Source of the DNA: Bacteroides coprosuis DSM 18011
GTDB taxonomy: Bacteria > Bacteroidota > Bacteroidia > Bacteroidales > Bacteroidaceae
Assembly: GCA_000212915.1 (NCBI GenBank)
Contig: CM001167.1
Span: 793,780-857,779 of the forward strand
Reading direction: 5' to 3'
Length of the DNA: 64,000 nt
Positions within the stretch are counted from its first letter, which is position 1. Each line of letters opens with the position of its first letter. Below are positions 1 to 7,190 of the stretch, piece after piece. The notes under the pieces are model-generated. The model was not told where the DNA came from. It did no database searches and was given only the letters and a program-made list of their open reading frames with translations. Position numbers and translations under genes: made by a program.

Positions 1-512
1 ATTAACGCTTCGGCTTGCTGCTTATAGGCAACATATAAATCTTGGAATGATACAGCCCTGTAGCTCGGTCTATTAACATCTGGAGATAAACTCGCTGTTT
101 TATTAGTTGGACCAAGAGTTCCAGCAACAAAACGGGGTTTGTTAGGGGTAAGTTGAGTATAGTGTTCTGCTGCCTTCTTTGCTAATTGTGCCGATTTAAA
201 ATTAAGCTCATATACATACTCACCAAGGTTATAATCATTTTGAGCAATTGTTGTGGATGAAAAAGTATTGGTTTCTATTATGTCTGCACCGACTTCTAAA
301 TAGGCTTCATGAATCGCTTGCACAGCTTGAGGCTGTGTAAGCGATAGAACATCATTATTACCTTTTAGAGGAATTGTTGAGTCTGTAAAGAGAGTACCTC
401 TAAAATCCTTTTCAGAGAAAGAATAGGATTGGAGCATTGTACCCATAGCACCATCTAATACTAATATCTTTTCTTGAATTAAATTCCGAATAAGGTCAAA
501 GTTAGAGTTCAT
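1..512 (-). CDS. metH: Methionine synthase MetH, N-terminal part (cut by window edge)
   Basis: About 170 N-terminal residues are visible, starting at the ATG at 510-512; the rest lies beyond the left edge. The protein begins MNSNFDLIRNLIQEKILVL and carries the DGAMGTMLQ motif and the later GADIIETNTFSST and FVAGTLGPTNKTASL motifs of the homocysteine S-methyltransferase (Hcy-binding) domain. Cobalamin-dependent MetH transfers the methyl group of 5-methyl-tetrahydrofolate to homocysteine, making methionine in the cytoplasm. It starts two bases after the metY stop, so the two are one transcript and share the Met attenuator upstream of metY. The cobalamin and activation domains cannot be seen, so a shorter Hcy-only homologue is not formally excluded. 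Confidence 0.93.
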   Translation of the reverse strand, partial: MNSNFDLIRNLIQEKILVLDGAMGTMLQSYSFSEKDFRGTLFTDSTIPLKGNNDVLSLTQPQAVQAIHEAYLEVGADIIETNTFSSTTIAQNDYNLGEYVYELNFKSAQLAKKAAEHYTQLTPNKPRFVAGTLGPTNKTASLSPDVNRPSYRAVSFQDLYVAYKQQAEAL

Positions 513-514
513 TT

Positions 515-1789
515 CTATAAAAGTTTAAAGGCTTGTTTCAAATCATTTTTAAGGTCGGATATGTTTTCTAATCCTACAGAAAGTCGAATTAAATCAGGAG
601 TAACTCCTGATTCGATTTGTTCTTTCACGCTAAGTTGTTCGTGTGTTGTTGAGGCTGGATGAATAATGAGCGATTTAGTATCTCCTATATTGGCAAGAAG
701 AGCAAATAGTTTTGTATTGCTCACTACTGTTTTAGCAGCATCAAATCCTCCTTTAAGTCCGAAGGTTACCACGCCACTTTGTCCTCTAGGTAGATATTTT
801 TGAGAAAGAGAGTTGTATGGACTTGATTTTAAGCCAGGGTAATTTACCCAAGCTACTTCATCTTGTACTTCTAACCATTTAGCAAGTTCTAAGGCATTTA
901 TACTATGCCCTATAATTCTTAGTGGGAGAGTCTCTAATCCTTGTATAATTTGAAAAGCATTAAAAGGACTAAGGGCAGCGCCTAAATCCCTTAACCCTTC
1001 TACTCTCACTTTAGCTATGAATGCCGAATTTCCTAATGCTTCATGATAGATTAGTCCATGATATCCAAGTGAAGGATTGGTAAATTCAGGGAACTTACCA
1101 TTGCCCCAATTGAATGTTCCTGCATCTATGATAGCACCCCCAAGTGAGGTTCCATTCCCTGAAATATATTTTGTGAGAGAGTGTATAACAATATTAGCAC
1201 CATACTCTATTGGTTTTAGGAGATAGGGAGTAGCAACTGTATTATCTACGATCAGCGGTATTTTTGCTTCTTGAGCAATGCGAGAAACTTCTTCTAGATC
1301 AATTATGTCTAGCTTAGGATTGCCCAGTGATTCCACGAATATAGCTTTGGTATTCTCTTGAATTGCCTCTTTGAAATTGTTAGGTTTTAAAGGATTCACA
1401 AAAGAGGTATTGATACCAAACCTTGGAAGAGTAACTTGTAGTAAGTTGTATGTTCCGCCATAGAGACTGTTTGAAGATACAATATGATCACCTGCTTTTA
1501 GCAATGTAAGCAAGGCTGTGGAAATGGCTGAAGCTCCAGAAGCAGTAACTACAGCTCCGATACCTCCTTCAATAGCAGCTAGCCTTTGTTCTAGTACATC
1601 GTTGGTAGGGTTGTTTAGCCGTGTGTAGATATAAGTCGGAATTGAAAGGTTGAATGCACCTGCAGCATGATCTGCATTGTCAAAGACATACGATGTAGTT
1701 TGATAAATGGGAATAGCTTGGGTTCCCTCTGTTTTACTTGTGTTGTGCCCTGTATGTAAGGCTTGAGTTTCAAATTTGAGCTTGTTCAT
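515..1789 (-). CDS. metY: O-acetylhomoserine sulfhydrylase (Cys/Met metabolism PLP enzyme)
   Basis: A 424-residue PLP-dependent enzyme of the Cys/Met metabolism family. The length suits O-acetylhomoserine (thiol)-lyase better than cystathionine gamma-synthase (about 380). It combines O-acetylhomoserine with sulfide to give homocysteine. Visible signatures are the N-terminal ETQALHTG, YTRLNNPTNDVLEQRLAAIEGG, the VDNTVATPYL segment (about 181-190) and the PLP lysine in HSLTKYISG (K207). It is first in the operon with metH, two bases apart, giving a homocysteine-then-methionine module. A leader peptide with clustered Met codons and a factor-independent terminator sit upstream. Exact substrate (O-acetyl- or O-succinyl-homoserine) is inferred from family length and typical Bacteroidetes annotation. 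Confidence 0.92.
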   Translation of the reverse strand: MNKLKFETQALHTGHNTSKTEGTQAIPIYQTTSYVFDNADHAAGAFNLSIPTYIYTRLNNPTNDVLEQRLAAIEGGIGAVVTASGASAISTALLTLLKAGDHIVSSNSLYGGTYNLLQVTLPRFGINTSFVNPLKPNNFKEAIQENTKAIFVESLGNPKLDIIDLEEVSRIAQEAKIPLIVDNTVATPYLLKPIEYGANIVIHSLTKYISGNGTSLGGAIIDAGTFNWGNGKFPEFTNPSLGYHGLIYHEALGNSAFIAKVRVEGLRDLGAALSPFNAFQIIQGLETLPLRIIGHSINALELAKWLEVQDEVAWVNYPGLKSSPYNSLSQKYLPRGQSGVVTFGLKGGFDAAKTVVSNTKLFALLANIGDTKSLIIHPASTTHEQLSVKEQIESGVTPDLIRLSVGLENISDLKNDLKQAFKLL

Positions 1790-1817
1790 AATGTTTTGCT
1801 TTTAAAATTTTAGACAT

Positions 1818-1851
1818 AAAAAAAGGAGCATCTGCTTTTCGCAAATGCTCC
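1818..1851 (-). terminator. Intrinsic terminator of the metY leader (attenuator)
   Basis: On the minus strand GGAGCATTTGC pairs with GCAGATGCTCC over 11 bp (one G-T pair) around a GAAAA loop, followed by seven T residues. It lies between the leader peptide stop and metY, so it must be read through for metY-metH expression. Confidence 0.88.
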
Positions 1852-1957
1852 TTTACTCCTATATATTTAAAGAAATATAATTCTAATCCGTTAAGTTATG
1901 GGTATAAGCAAGCTTTGCGAAGTAAGAACTCCACATGAACATCATCATAGCTTGCAT
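1838..1957 (-). promoter_or_regulatory. Protector and antiterminator pairing elements of the Met attenuator
   Basis: Three pairing strands are visible on the minus strand. Strand 1 is GCAAGCU (1955-1949), inside Met8-Gln9-Ala10. Strand 2 contains UUCGCAAAGCUUGC (1921-1908), inside Tyr19 to Ala24. Strand 3 is GAGCAUUUGCGAA (1850-1838), the 5' arm and loop of the terminator. Strand 1 pairs perfectly over 7 bp with AGCUUGC of strand 2 (protector). Strand 2 can instead pair with strand 3: UUCGCAAA with UUUGCGAA (8 bp), extended by GCUU with GAGC across one bulged A (antiterminator). The two pairings share strand 2 bases, so they exclude each other. A ribosome held at the Met codons would cover strand 1 and free strand 2. 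Confidence 0.72.
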
Positions 1958-1978
1958 ATTTGATAACTTATATCCCAT
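1883..1978 (-). CDS. Methionine-rich leader peptide of the metY-metH attenuator
   Basis: A 31-codon reading frame opens at ATG (1976-1978) and closes with TAG (1883-1885), 95 bases before metY. The peptide begins MGYKLSNMQA, continues with MMMFM and ends NLTD. Six of its 31 residues are methionine, five of them within positions 8-15 (Met8, 11, 12, 13, 15). The coding RNA itself carries the strands of two alternative hairpins (separate entries). This is the arrangement of classical amino-acid leader peptides, in which a ribosome stalling at codons for the scarce amino acid chooses between antiterminator and terminator. Function is inferred from sequence logic. The reading frame, Met cluster and terminator are seen directly. 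Confidence 0.8.
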   Translation of the reverse strand: MGYKLSNMQAMMMFMWSSYFAKLAYTHNLTD

Positions 1979-2070
1979 ACTTTTAGTATTCAATGGTGAT
2001 AAATATATTACTTCTTTTTTAAAGAACAATAGTAAGAGTGTTAATTAACACATTAGGTACTCTATTAAGA

Positions 2071-2265
2071 TTATTGATTAATCTTCTTTTCTAGTCGCCT
2101 TATATCTGCCTTGTTTTTTCCTTGTACTCTTGATGCTACCGCCCATATAGCAGCAGGTAGCCAGCCTATTAAAGTGAACTGTAGAATGAGGCAAATAATA
2201 CCCGAAACTATTTTTCCTCTTAAGAAAAAAGACAACCATGGAAGGAGTACAGCAATTAAAATCAT
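2071..2265 (-). CDS. Small membrane protein, YqaE/Pmp3-like
   Basis: A 64-residue protein with two hydrophobic helices (about 1-14 and 19-43) and a charged C-terminal tail (SRVQGKNKADIRRLEKK). The pattern LLPWLSFFLRG...LQFTLIGWLPAAIWAVAS resembles the small Pmp3/YqaE proteolipids (LP-PLG, then LTLLGYIPG-IHA), which affect membrane potential and stress tolerance in other organisms. The ATG at 2263-2265 is the only in-frame ATG start after an upstream stop. It stands alone between the met attenuator and fbaB. The family match is by eye and weak. A lineage-specific two-helix protein is the alternative. Confidence 0.6.
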   Translation of the reverse strand: MILIAVLLPWLSFFLRGKIVSGIICLILQFTLIGWLPAAIWAVASRVQGKNKADIRRLEKKINQ

Positions 2266-2330
2266 AGAAATAATTATTAGTGAATTTAGAAGTCCAATTT
2301 AGTTATATTATTTGAGAACTAACAGCAAAA

Positions 2331-2365
2331 GAAAGAGGTACTTGCTTGTTGTAAGTACCTCTTTC
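2331..2365 (-). terminator. Terminator downstream of fbaB
   Basis: An inverted repeat GAAAGAGGTACTT / AAGTACCTCTTTC with a short loop (around TGCTTGTTGT) lies just past the fbaB stop. The symmetrical A/T flanks would let it work in both directions. Confidence 0.7.
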
Positions 2366-2385
2366 AAAATATAAGCTTTAATAAG

Positions 2386-3438
2386 TTATGCAATAGTTAT
2401 ATCCTTGTTGAGATATACATCTTGAATAGCATTCAATAATTCGACACCTTCATTCATAGGCTTTTGGAAGGCTTTTCGTCCACTAATTAAACCCATACCT
2501 CCAGCACGCTTATTAACAATAGCTGTTACAACTGCTTCGTGAAGGTCACTAGCTCCAGAAGATGCTCCACCAGAATTTATTAATCCTACTCTTCCCATAT
2601 AACCATTTGCTACTTGATAGCGACATAGATCAATAGGATGATCACTAGTTAGTTTTGTGTACATTCTTTCGTCTGTCTTGCCAAAATGAATAGCTTTGAA
2701 ACCTCCATTATTGCTAGGTAATTTTTGTTTAACAATATCAGCCTTAATGGTAACACCTAAATGGTTTGCTTGTCCTGTTAAGTCTGCTGCTGAATGATAA
2801 TCTACACCATCTTTCTTGAAATCATTATTTCTTAAATAACACCATAAGATAGTAGCCATACCCAATTCATGAGCATAATCAAAGGCTTCAGCAACTTCAA
2901 CAATCTGTCTCCTTGATTCTTCTGATCCAAAATAGATAGTAGCACCTACAGCAGTAGCACCCATATTCCAAGCATCTTCTACCGTTCCAAACATCACTTG
3001 GTTGTATGAGTTAGGGTAAGTAAGTAGCTCATTATGATTTAACTTCACGATGAATGGTATTTTATGTGCATATTTTCTTGCTACAGAAGACAAAACTCCA
3101 AAAGTTGAGGCTACACCATTACAGCCGCCCTCTATTGCTAGCTTAACAATGTTTTCAGGATCAAAATAAAGAGGGTTAGGCGCAAATGAAGCTCCAGCTG
3201 TATGCTCAATGCCTTGGTCTACAGGAAGTATAGAAACATAACCTGTGCCTCCTAATCTTCCATGATTTAATAATCTTTGAAGACTGTTTAGTGTTGGTAA
3301 GTTTCTGTCTGAGTCTATCCAAATACGGTCTATCGTATCTGATCCAGGAAGGTGTAGGAGAGACTTATCAATGGTTTTACATTCGTGGTTTAAATAATAA
3401 TCGGATTCTTTACCTAATAAATCAATAATGTTTTTCAT
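2386..3438 (-). CDS. fbaB: Class I fructose-bisphosphate aldolase (FbaB/DhnA type)
   Basis: A 350-residue protein of the archaeal/DhnA-type class I aldolase family. It cleaves fructose-1,6-bisphosphate into dihydroxyacetone phosphate and glyceraldehyde-3-phosphate through a Schiff-base lysine, in glycolysis and gluconeogenesis. Recognisable stretches are [14 protein letters not shown] (about 87-100), [33 protein letters not shown] and the C-terminal phosphate-binding [21 protein letters not shown] followed by [15 protein letters not shown]. It is monocistronic, with a terminator behind it and an unrelated transporter pseudogene upstream. Length and motif order are normal, with no sign of damage. 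Confidence 0.93.
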   Translation of the reverse strand: MKNIIDLLGKESDYYLNHECKTIDKSLLHLPGSDTIDRIWIDSDRNLPTLNSLQRLLNHGRLGGTGYVSILPVDQGIEHTAGASFAPNPLYFDPENIVKLAIEGGCNGVASTFGVLSSVARKYAHKIPFIVKLNHNELLTYPNSYNQVMFGTVEDAWNMGATAVGATIYFGSEESRRQIVEVAEAFDYAHELGMATILWCYLRNNDFKKDGVDYHSAADLTGQANHLGVTIKADIVKQKLPSNNGGFKAIHFGKTDERMYTKLTSDHPIDLCRYQVANGYMGRVGLINSGGASSGASDLHEAVVTAIVNKRAGGMGLISGRKAFQKPMNEGVELLNAIQDVYLNKDITIA

Positions 3439-3584
3439 ATTTTATCTCTTTAAAATCATTATGTACTTAACACATTGATTCGCTATACAGTTTTGATTAG
3501 AGCTATAAATAAACCTTTTTAACTATTATGTAAGTTGTTGGTAATAAGAATATTATTTGTTGTTATTATTTATCTCTCTATATC

Positions 3585-4736
3585 TTAAATTTGTTTGGAT
3601 TCATATCTTTTAATAAATGTACAGAGTAAGATAAATCCTAGTAATGCAAAAGGTACACCCAATAGTGCAGGATGTTGATAACTGTATCCTGCATCGATAA
3701 CTAAACCTCAAGAATAAGCTCCGATAGCATTACCAAGATTAAAAGCCATCTGTACACTTGCAGCACCTAAGAGTTCACCGCCTTTGGAATATTGAATGAG
3801 TAAAACTTGTTGCGGACTAGATAAAGCAAATAGTCCAGCTGTGCATAACATCATGAGGAGTACTGATGCCCATGAAATAGGAGAGAAGAAAAATAGGGCA
3901 AGTAATATAAGACAAACTAGTCCTTGGACGGATGCTGCTACCCTTGCGGGTGTAAATCTATCAGATAATCGACCACTAATTAAATTGCCAATAACCATTC
4001 CGAAGCCAGAGAGCACCATTAAAAAAGTGATTGAATTGATGGGGAACCCTGAGACTTGAGCCAGCAAAGGATTAATATAGCTATACCAACAAAATATCCC
4101 TCCATTACCCAGCATAGTTGCTCCTATCAAAAGCCAAGCTGCTGGAGATTTTAGAAAATGAAACTGACCTATAAATCCAGTGTCTTGTAGGCCCTCCACT
4201 TGTGGAACCCATTTCCAAATAGAATATAATATAACAATTCCCCATAGACTAACGAGTAAGAAGACGACTCTCCAGGACAGAGCTAAGCTAAGGCTTGTAC
4301 CTAGAGGTACTCCAATTAAGTTTGCAAAAGTCATACCTGCAATCATAATAGATACTGCTTCCGATTTTTTACCTCTAGTAGCAAGTTTTGAAGCAATAAT
4401 TGAGCCTACACCAAAATAGGCTCCATGGGGTAATCCTGATAAAAAACGTGCACCTAATAAAAAATGATAATTAGGAGCTAATGTTGCAGCTAAATTTCCA
4501 GCGATAATGATAGAGGCTAATATCAATATAATATTCTTGAGGGATTTTTTTCGAGCGAAAACTAGAATAGGAGCTCCTATACAAACGCCTAGTGCGTAGG
4601 CAGAAATAAGATGTCCAGCTTCTGTAATACTGATGTGTAAATCATTTGCAACATCTGAAAGGATTCCCATCATTACAAACTCCGAAATGCCTAATCCTAA
4701 TGTCCCAAATGCCAGTGCTATTAAACTTTTTTTCAT
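3585..4736 (-). pseudogene. MFS efflux transporter (AraJ-like) with in-frame TGA
   Basis: The frame encodes a 12-helix major facilitator of the sugar-efflux/AraJ type. It begins MKKSLIALAFGTLGLGISEF; the loop 2-3 region includes GAPILVFARKKSL and LSGLPHGAYFGVGSIIA. After 342 residues, at NAIGAYS, a TGA (3708-3710) interrupts it. The same frame then continues for 41 codons with a typical family ending (GLVIDAGYSYQHPALLGVPF, then ALLGFILL) to a TAA at 3585-3587. Homologues usually have a second Gly here (GG), so GGA to TGA is the simplest change. The cut removes the last helix or so. It may be a recent pseudogene, a shortened protein or a sequence error. The rest of the frame is intact. Confidence 0.8.
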
Positions 4737-4866
4737 TATGATAATTATGAAGATGCAAAGTTAAATAAATATCAGAAAAGGAGTTGATATAGAATTAGAT
4801 AATTCAATTATCATTCTTTTTCAATGTAGAGTTAGTCGCTGTTTGTACTAAGTCTTGTTGTTATCA

Positions 4867-4921
4867 TGACACCGACATGAGTTTGCTTTGACACCGACAT
4901 GTCATTACGATATCGGTGTCA
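4867..4921. repeat. Palindromic intergenic repeat, cluster A
   Basis: Two direct copies of TGACACCGACATG (4867-4879 and 4889-4901, 9 bases apart) are followed after 7 bases by an inverted copy, GATATCGGTGTCA (4909-4921). The last two can form a hairpin. The same unit occurs near 35.85 kb and 60.35 kb in this window, always between genes. Here it lies 130 bases upstream of the MFS pseudogene. Confidence 0.8.
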
Positions 4922-5032
4922 GAATAATTTTTTATACGATTAAACTATTAGTTGAAATTCACTAAAATAGAATGTAGTATTATTTTAGTGGATAATATGA
5001 ATTAAAAATAAAATAATATTTATATTAGTGAT

Positions 5033-5146
5033 ATGAGCAATAAAATAATATTTAGACCTAGTAAAATAGGTAAGAAACGATTAGTCATAAGTGTAATAGG
5101 CTTTATAGTACTAGTAGCTATCTTTTTGTACAAATTCGTTTTCTGA
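5033..5146 (+). CDS. Possible 37-residue single-helix membrane protein
   Basis: A short frame, ATG at 5033 to TGA at 5144-5146. It encodes MSNKIIFRPSKIGKKRLVI, then SVIGFIVLVAIFLYKFVF. A basic N-terminal segment (RPSKIGKKR) followed by one hydrophobic helix reaching the C-terminus is the usual shape of a small membrane protein. There is no recognised family and no strong ribosome-binding or promoter signal. The surrounding region is very AT-rich, where chance frames of this length occur. It is reported because charge and hydrophobicity are organised. Confidence 0.3.
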   Translation: MSNKIIFRPSKIGKKRLVISVIGFIVLVAIFLYKFVF

Positions 5147-5254
5147 AAAGTCGCTTTTTTATAAAGTTTGTAAGTTAAAACAAATGGTTTGGGTGATAAA
5201 AGATACGAAGAAGAGGCTTTAAATGAGTAGTAATGCTTTAGCATTTAACAAAAA

Positions 5255-5282
5255 AAGCAGTTACAAATGAATGTAACTGCTT
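5255..5282 (-). terminator. Terminator downstream of tRNA-Pro
   Basis: On the minus strand AAGCAGTTACA pairs with TGTAACTGCTT around a six-base loop and is followed by a T run, 13 bases past the tRNA 3' end. Confidence 0.8.
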
Positions 5283-5295
5283 GAAACTCAATTTG

Positions 5296-5370
5296 TCGGG
5301 GTGACTGGATTCGAACCAGCGACCTCGCGCCCCCCAGACGCGCACTCTAACCGGGCTGAGCCACACCCCG
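5296..5370 (-). tRNA. tRNA-Pro (anticodon GGG)
   Basis: A 75-nt cloverleaf: acceptor CGGGGTG/CACCCCG, D stem GCTC/GAGT, anticodon stem CGCGT/GCGCG with loop CTGGGGG (anticodon GGG after T33), T arm GCTGG-TTCGAAT-CCAGT, discriminator A. No CCA is encoded. A terminator follows. Confidence 0.93.
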
Positions 5371-5489
5371 AATCTGTTTTATATGATGACTGCAAAATTA
5401 GTCCTTTCTTTGAATTAAGCAAAATATAGAAGGCCTATTTCAGTTAACAAATCCTTTATCTTAGCCGCTTATACTTAGAATCCTTGGAT

Positions 5490-6560
5490 TTAGATTCCCA
5501 TGAAATCTCTAAAAAAATCAAAGCTTTCATAAATGAGATCTTTATCCACTGTTTCATCTAGGGATACAACTCCTCTTTCTTTGAGTAGGGGTATGCTTAT
5601 GATTCCAGAGCCTTTTGTGTTTTTTTTATCATGAAGTATATATTCATATAACTTATCGTATGATTTGCATGTAAATTCAAAAATTCCATATCTATCTTTG
5701 ATTAAGTCAATCAACTTTTTAAGCTCTTCTTTAGGAAAATTACACTGTCTATGGGCAATGTATAGTTCGCAAATTAATCCCCAAGCAACTGCATAACCAT
5801 GTAAGATTGGTTTTTTACTGTGCATAGCAAAACTTTCAAAGGCATGACCGATAGTGTGTCCTAAGTTCAATATTTTTCTTACTCCTTGTTCATGAGGATC
5901 TTTGTTGACATAATATTTCTTTACGTCGATAGATTCTTGTACAAGGATGCCCAACTTATTTAAATCAGCATTTTTCTCAAATCTAAAATTAAGTAGTTCT
6001 TGATAGTTTGGGACATCAAAAATTAAGCCGTGTTTAAGCATTTCTGCATAGCCCGATAAATTGTTTTGTTTGTCAAGAGTTTTCAAAAACTGCATATTAA
6101 TTAGCACTGCGTTGGCTTCATAAAAAGCCCCTACTTCATTTTTAAGACCGTTGAAGTTAATTCCTGTTTTTCCTCCTAAAGAGGCATCTACCATAGATAA
6201 TAGAGTAGTAGGGATATTAATACAACGCATACCACGTTTAAATGTGGCTGCTGCAAAAGCGCCTAAATCGGATATCATTCCTCCACCTATATTGATCAGT
6301 AACGATTTTCTTGATGCCCCGAAAGAACTCAGACTTTTCCATACAAACATAAGAGATTGGATACTTTTGTTCTCATCTCCTGCAGGAATTGTACTGATAT
6401 TTGCTTCTCCTAATAGAGGGTGATCCTTGATAAGAGGATAGCAAGCCTCGTGTGTATTAGAGTCTGTAAGAATAAATATTTTATCTGGCTTTAAAAGTTC
6501 TATTTCTTCTGTAAGACATTCATGAAGATGGTCAGTGATAATTATTTTTTGAGTTCCCAT
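5490..6560 (-). CDS. aroB: 3-dehydroquinate synthase
   Basis: A 356-residue AroB that closes DAHP to 3-dehydroquinate, the second step of the shikimate route, in the cytoplasm with NAD and a metal. The NAD-binding part has PAGDENKSIQSL and INIGGGMISDLGAFAAATFKRG. The active site has TTLLSMVDASLGGKTGIN, the metal-ligand GYAEMLKHGL and LGHTIGHAFES. Length is normal. It stands alone, with tRNA-Pro downstream and a divergent membrane-protein gene upstream. A TAnnTTTG box lies about 30 bases before the start. Confidence 0.95.
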   Translation of the reverse strand: MGTQKIIITDHLHECLTEEIELLKPDKIFILTDSNTHEACYPLIKDHPLLGEANISTIPAGDENKSIQSLMFVWKSLSSFGASRKSLLINIGGGMISDLGAFAAATFKRGMRCINIPTTLLSMVDASLGGKTGINFNGLKNEVGAFYEANAVLINMQFLKTLDKQNNLSGYAEMLKHGLIFDVPNYQELLNFRFEKNADLNKLGILVQESIDVKKYYVNKDPHEQGVRKILNLGHTIGHAFESFAMHSKKPILHGYAVAWGLICELYIAHRQCNFPKEELKKLIDLIKDRYGIFEFTCKSYDKLYEYILHDKKNTKGSGIISIPLLKERGVVSLDETVDKDLIYESFDFFRDFMGI

Positions 6561-6589
6561 GATTTGTTTCTTTTTTGCTGAGTCAAATA

Positions 6590-6597
6590 CAAAGATA
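6590..6597 (-). promoter_or_regulatory. Putative -7 box for aroB
   Basis: Minus-strand TATCTTTG matches the Bacteroidetes -7 consensus TAnnTTTG, 29 bases before the aroB ATG. The -33 element is not clear. Confidence 0.5.
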
Positions 6598-6690
6598 TAC
6601 CTAATGGCTTTATTTGAAAAATAAAGTCATAAATTCTGATTTTAAAATGGACTTAATTTCTTTAATTGAATAATACAACATCATTTATGC

Positions 6691-6698
6691 TATCTTTG
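6691..6698 (+). promoter_or_regulatory. Putative -7 box for the 6727 gene
   Basis: TATCTTTG matches TAnnTTTG, 28 bases before the ATG at 6727. A weak -33-like ATTG lies about 22 bases upstream. It is back-to-back with the aroB promoter. Confidence 0.5.
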
Positions 6699-6726
6699 TT
6701 GCATAACATGAACATTTACTCTAATT

Positions 6727-7110
6727 ATGAAAGCATTATTCCCGAAATTTTGTCGTAAAGCAGGCTATACCACTTTGGGTTTGGCAGTTGTATTTCCATT
6801 CATTGCGTGGAATTTAGAACTTCTAACGGATGATAACTTTTCAGTGTTTAAGGCTTCCATAAAATTGATTCTTATTGCAGGAGCTTTTCTTCTTCTTTTT
6901 GCTAAAAGGGGAGAAGAAAATAAAGAGATTGAGACCTATAGAGGACGTTCTATACTCTATGGATTGTTCCTTACATGGATCTATCTTTTTGCAGAAATGA
7001 TGTATCACATAATTATTCAAGATATAAGTTATGTAGATAGCTCTTCTTTTCTTACTTTTTTAATTTTGAGTAATGTATGTTTTGAGTTTTTCACCATTCT
7101 CAAAAAATAA
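6727..7110 (+). CDS. Four-helix inner-membrane protein, unknown function
   Basis: A 127-residue protein with four hydrophobic segments (about 14-30, 45-60, 77-97 and 106-122). The loop between helices 2 and 3 carries charged KRGEENKEIETYRGRS. Such small four-helix proteins are common as unannotated genes in Bacteroides relatives. No motif was recognised that points to an activity. It has its own promoter-like box and is followed after 80 bases by a large outer-membrane protein gene on the same strand, so co-transcription is possible but not shown. Confidence 0.7.
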   Translation: MKALFPKFCRKAGYTTLGLAVVFPFIAWNLELLTDDNFSVFKASIKLILIAGAFLLLFAKRGEENKEIETYRGRSILYGLFLTWIYLFAEMMYHIIIQDISYVDSSSFLTFLILSNVCFEFFTILKK

Positions 7111-7190
7111 ATTTATTCTAATTAAACCTTTTGTGATTATATGAGTCTTAATAAGTGAATCATTGACAAATATAACACAACCCCTTATTT

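Noticed and set aside
1880-2040. SAM, T-box or cobalamin riboswitch in front of metY
   Set aside because: None of the recognisable conserved core sequences (SAM-I GAUG-type core, T-box UGGN, B12 box) could be found. The Met-rich peptide with alternative helices explains the leader better. A model search was not possible here.
3585-3707. Separate small gene after the MFS stop
   Set aside because: The 41 codons are in the same frame and carry the usual family C-terminus, so this is the broken end of the transporter, not a new gene.
4861-4922. CRISPR array from the direct repeats at 4867-4901
   Set aside because: Only two direct units of 13 bases with a 9-base gap and an inverted third copy. 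No spacers or cas genes are present.
5020-5244. 74-residue frame on the minus strand
   Set aside because: It overlaps the antisense of the more plausible 37-residue plus-strand frame, is low-complexity (K, Y, L-rich), and has no family resemblance.
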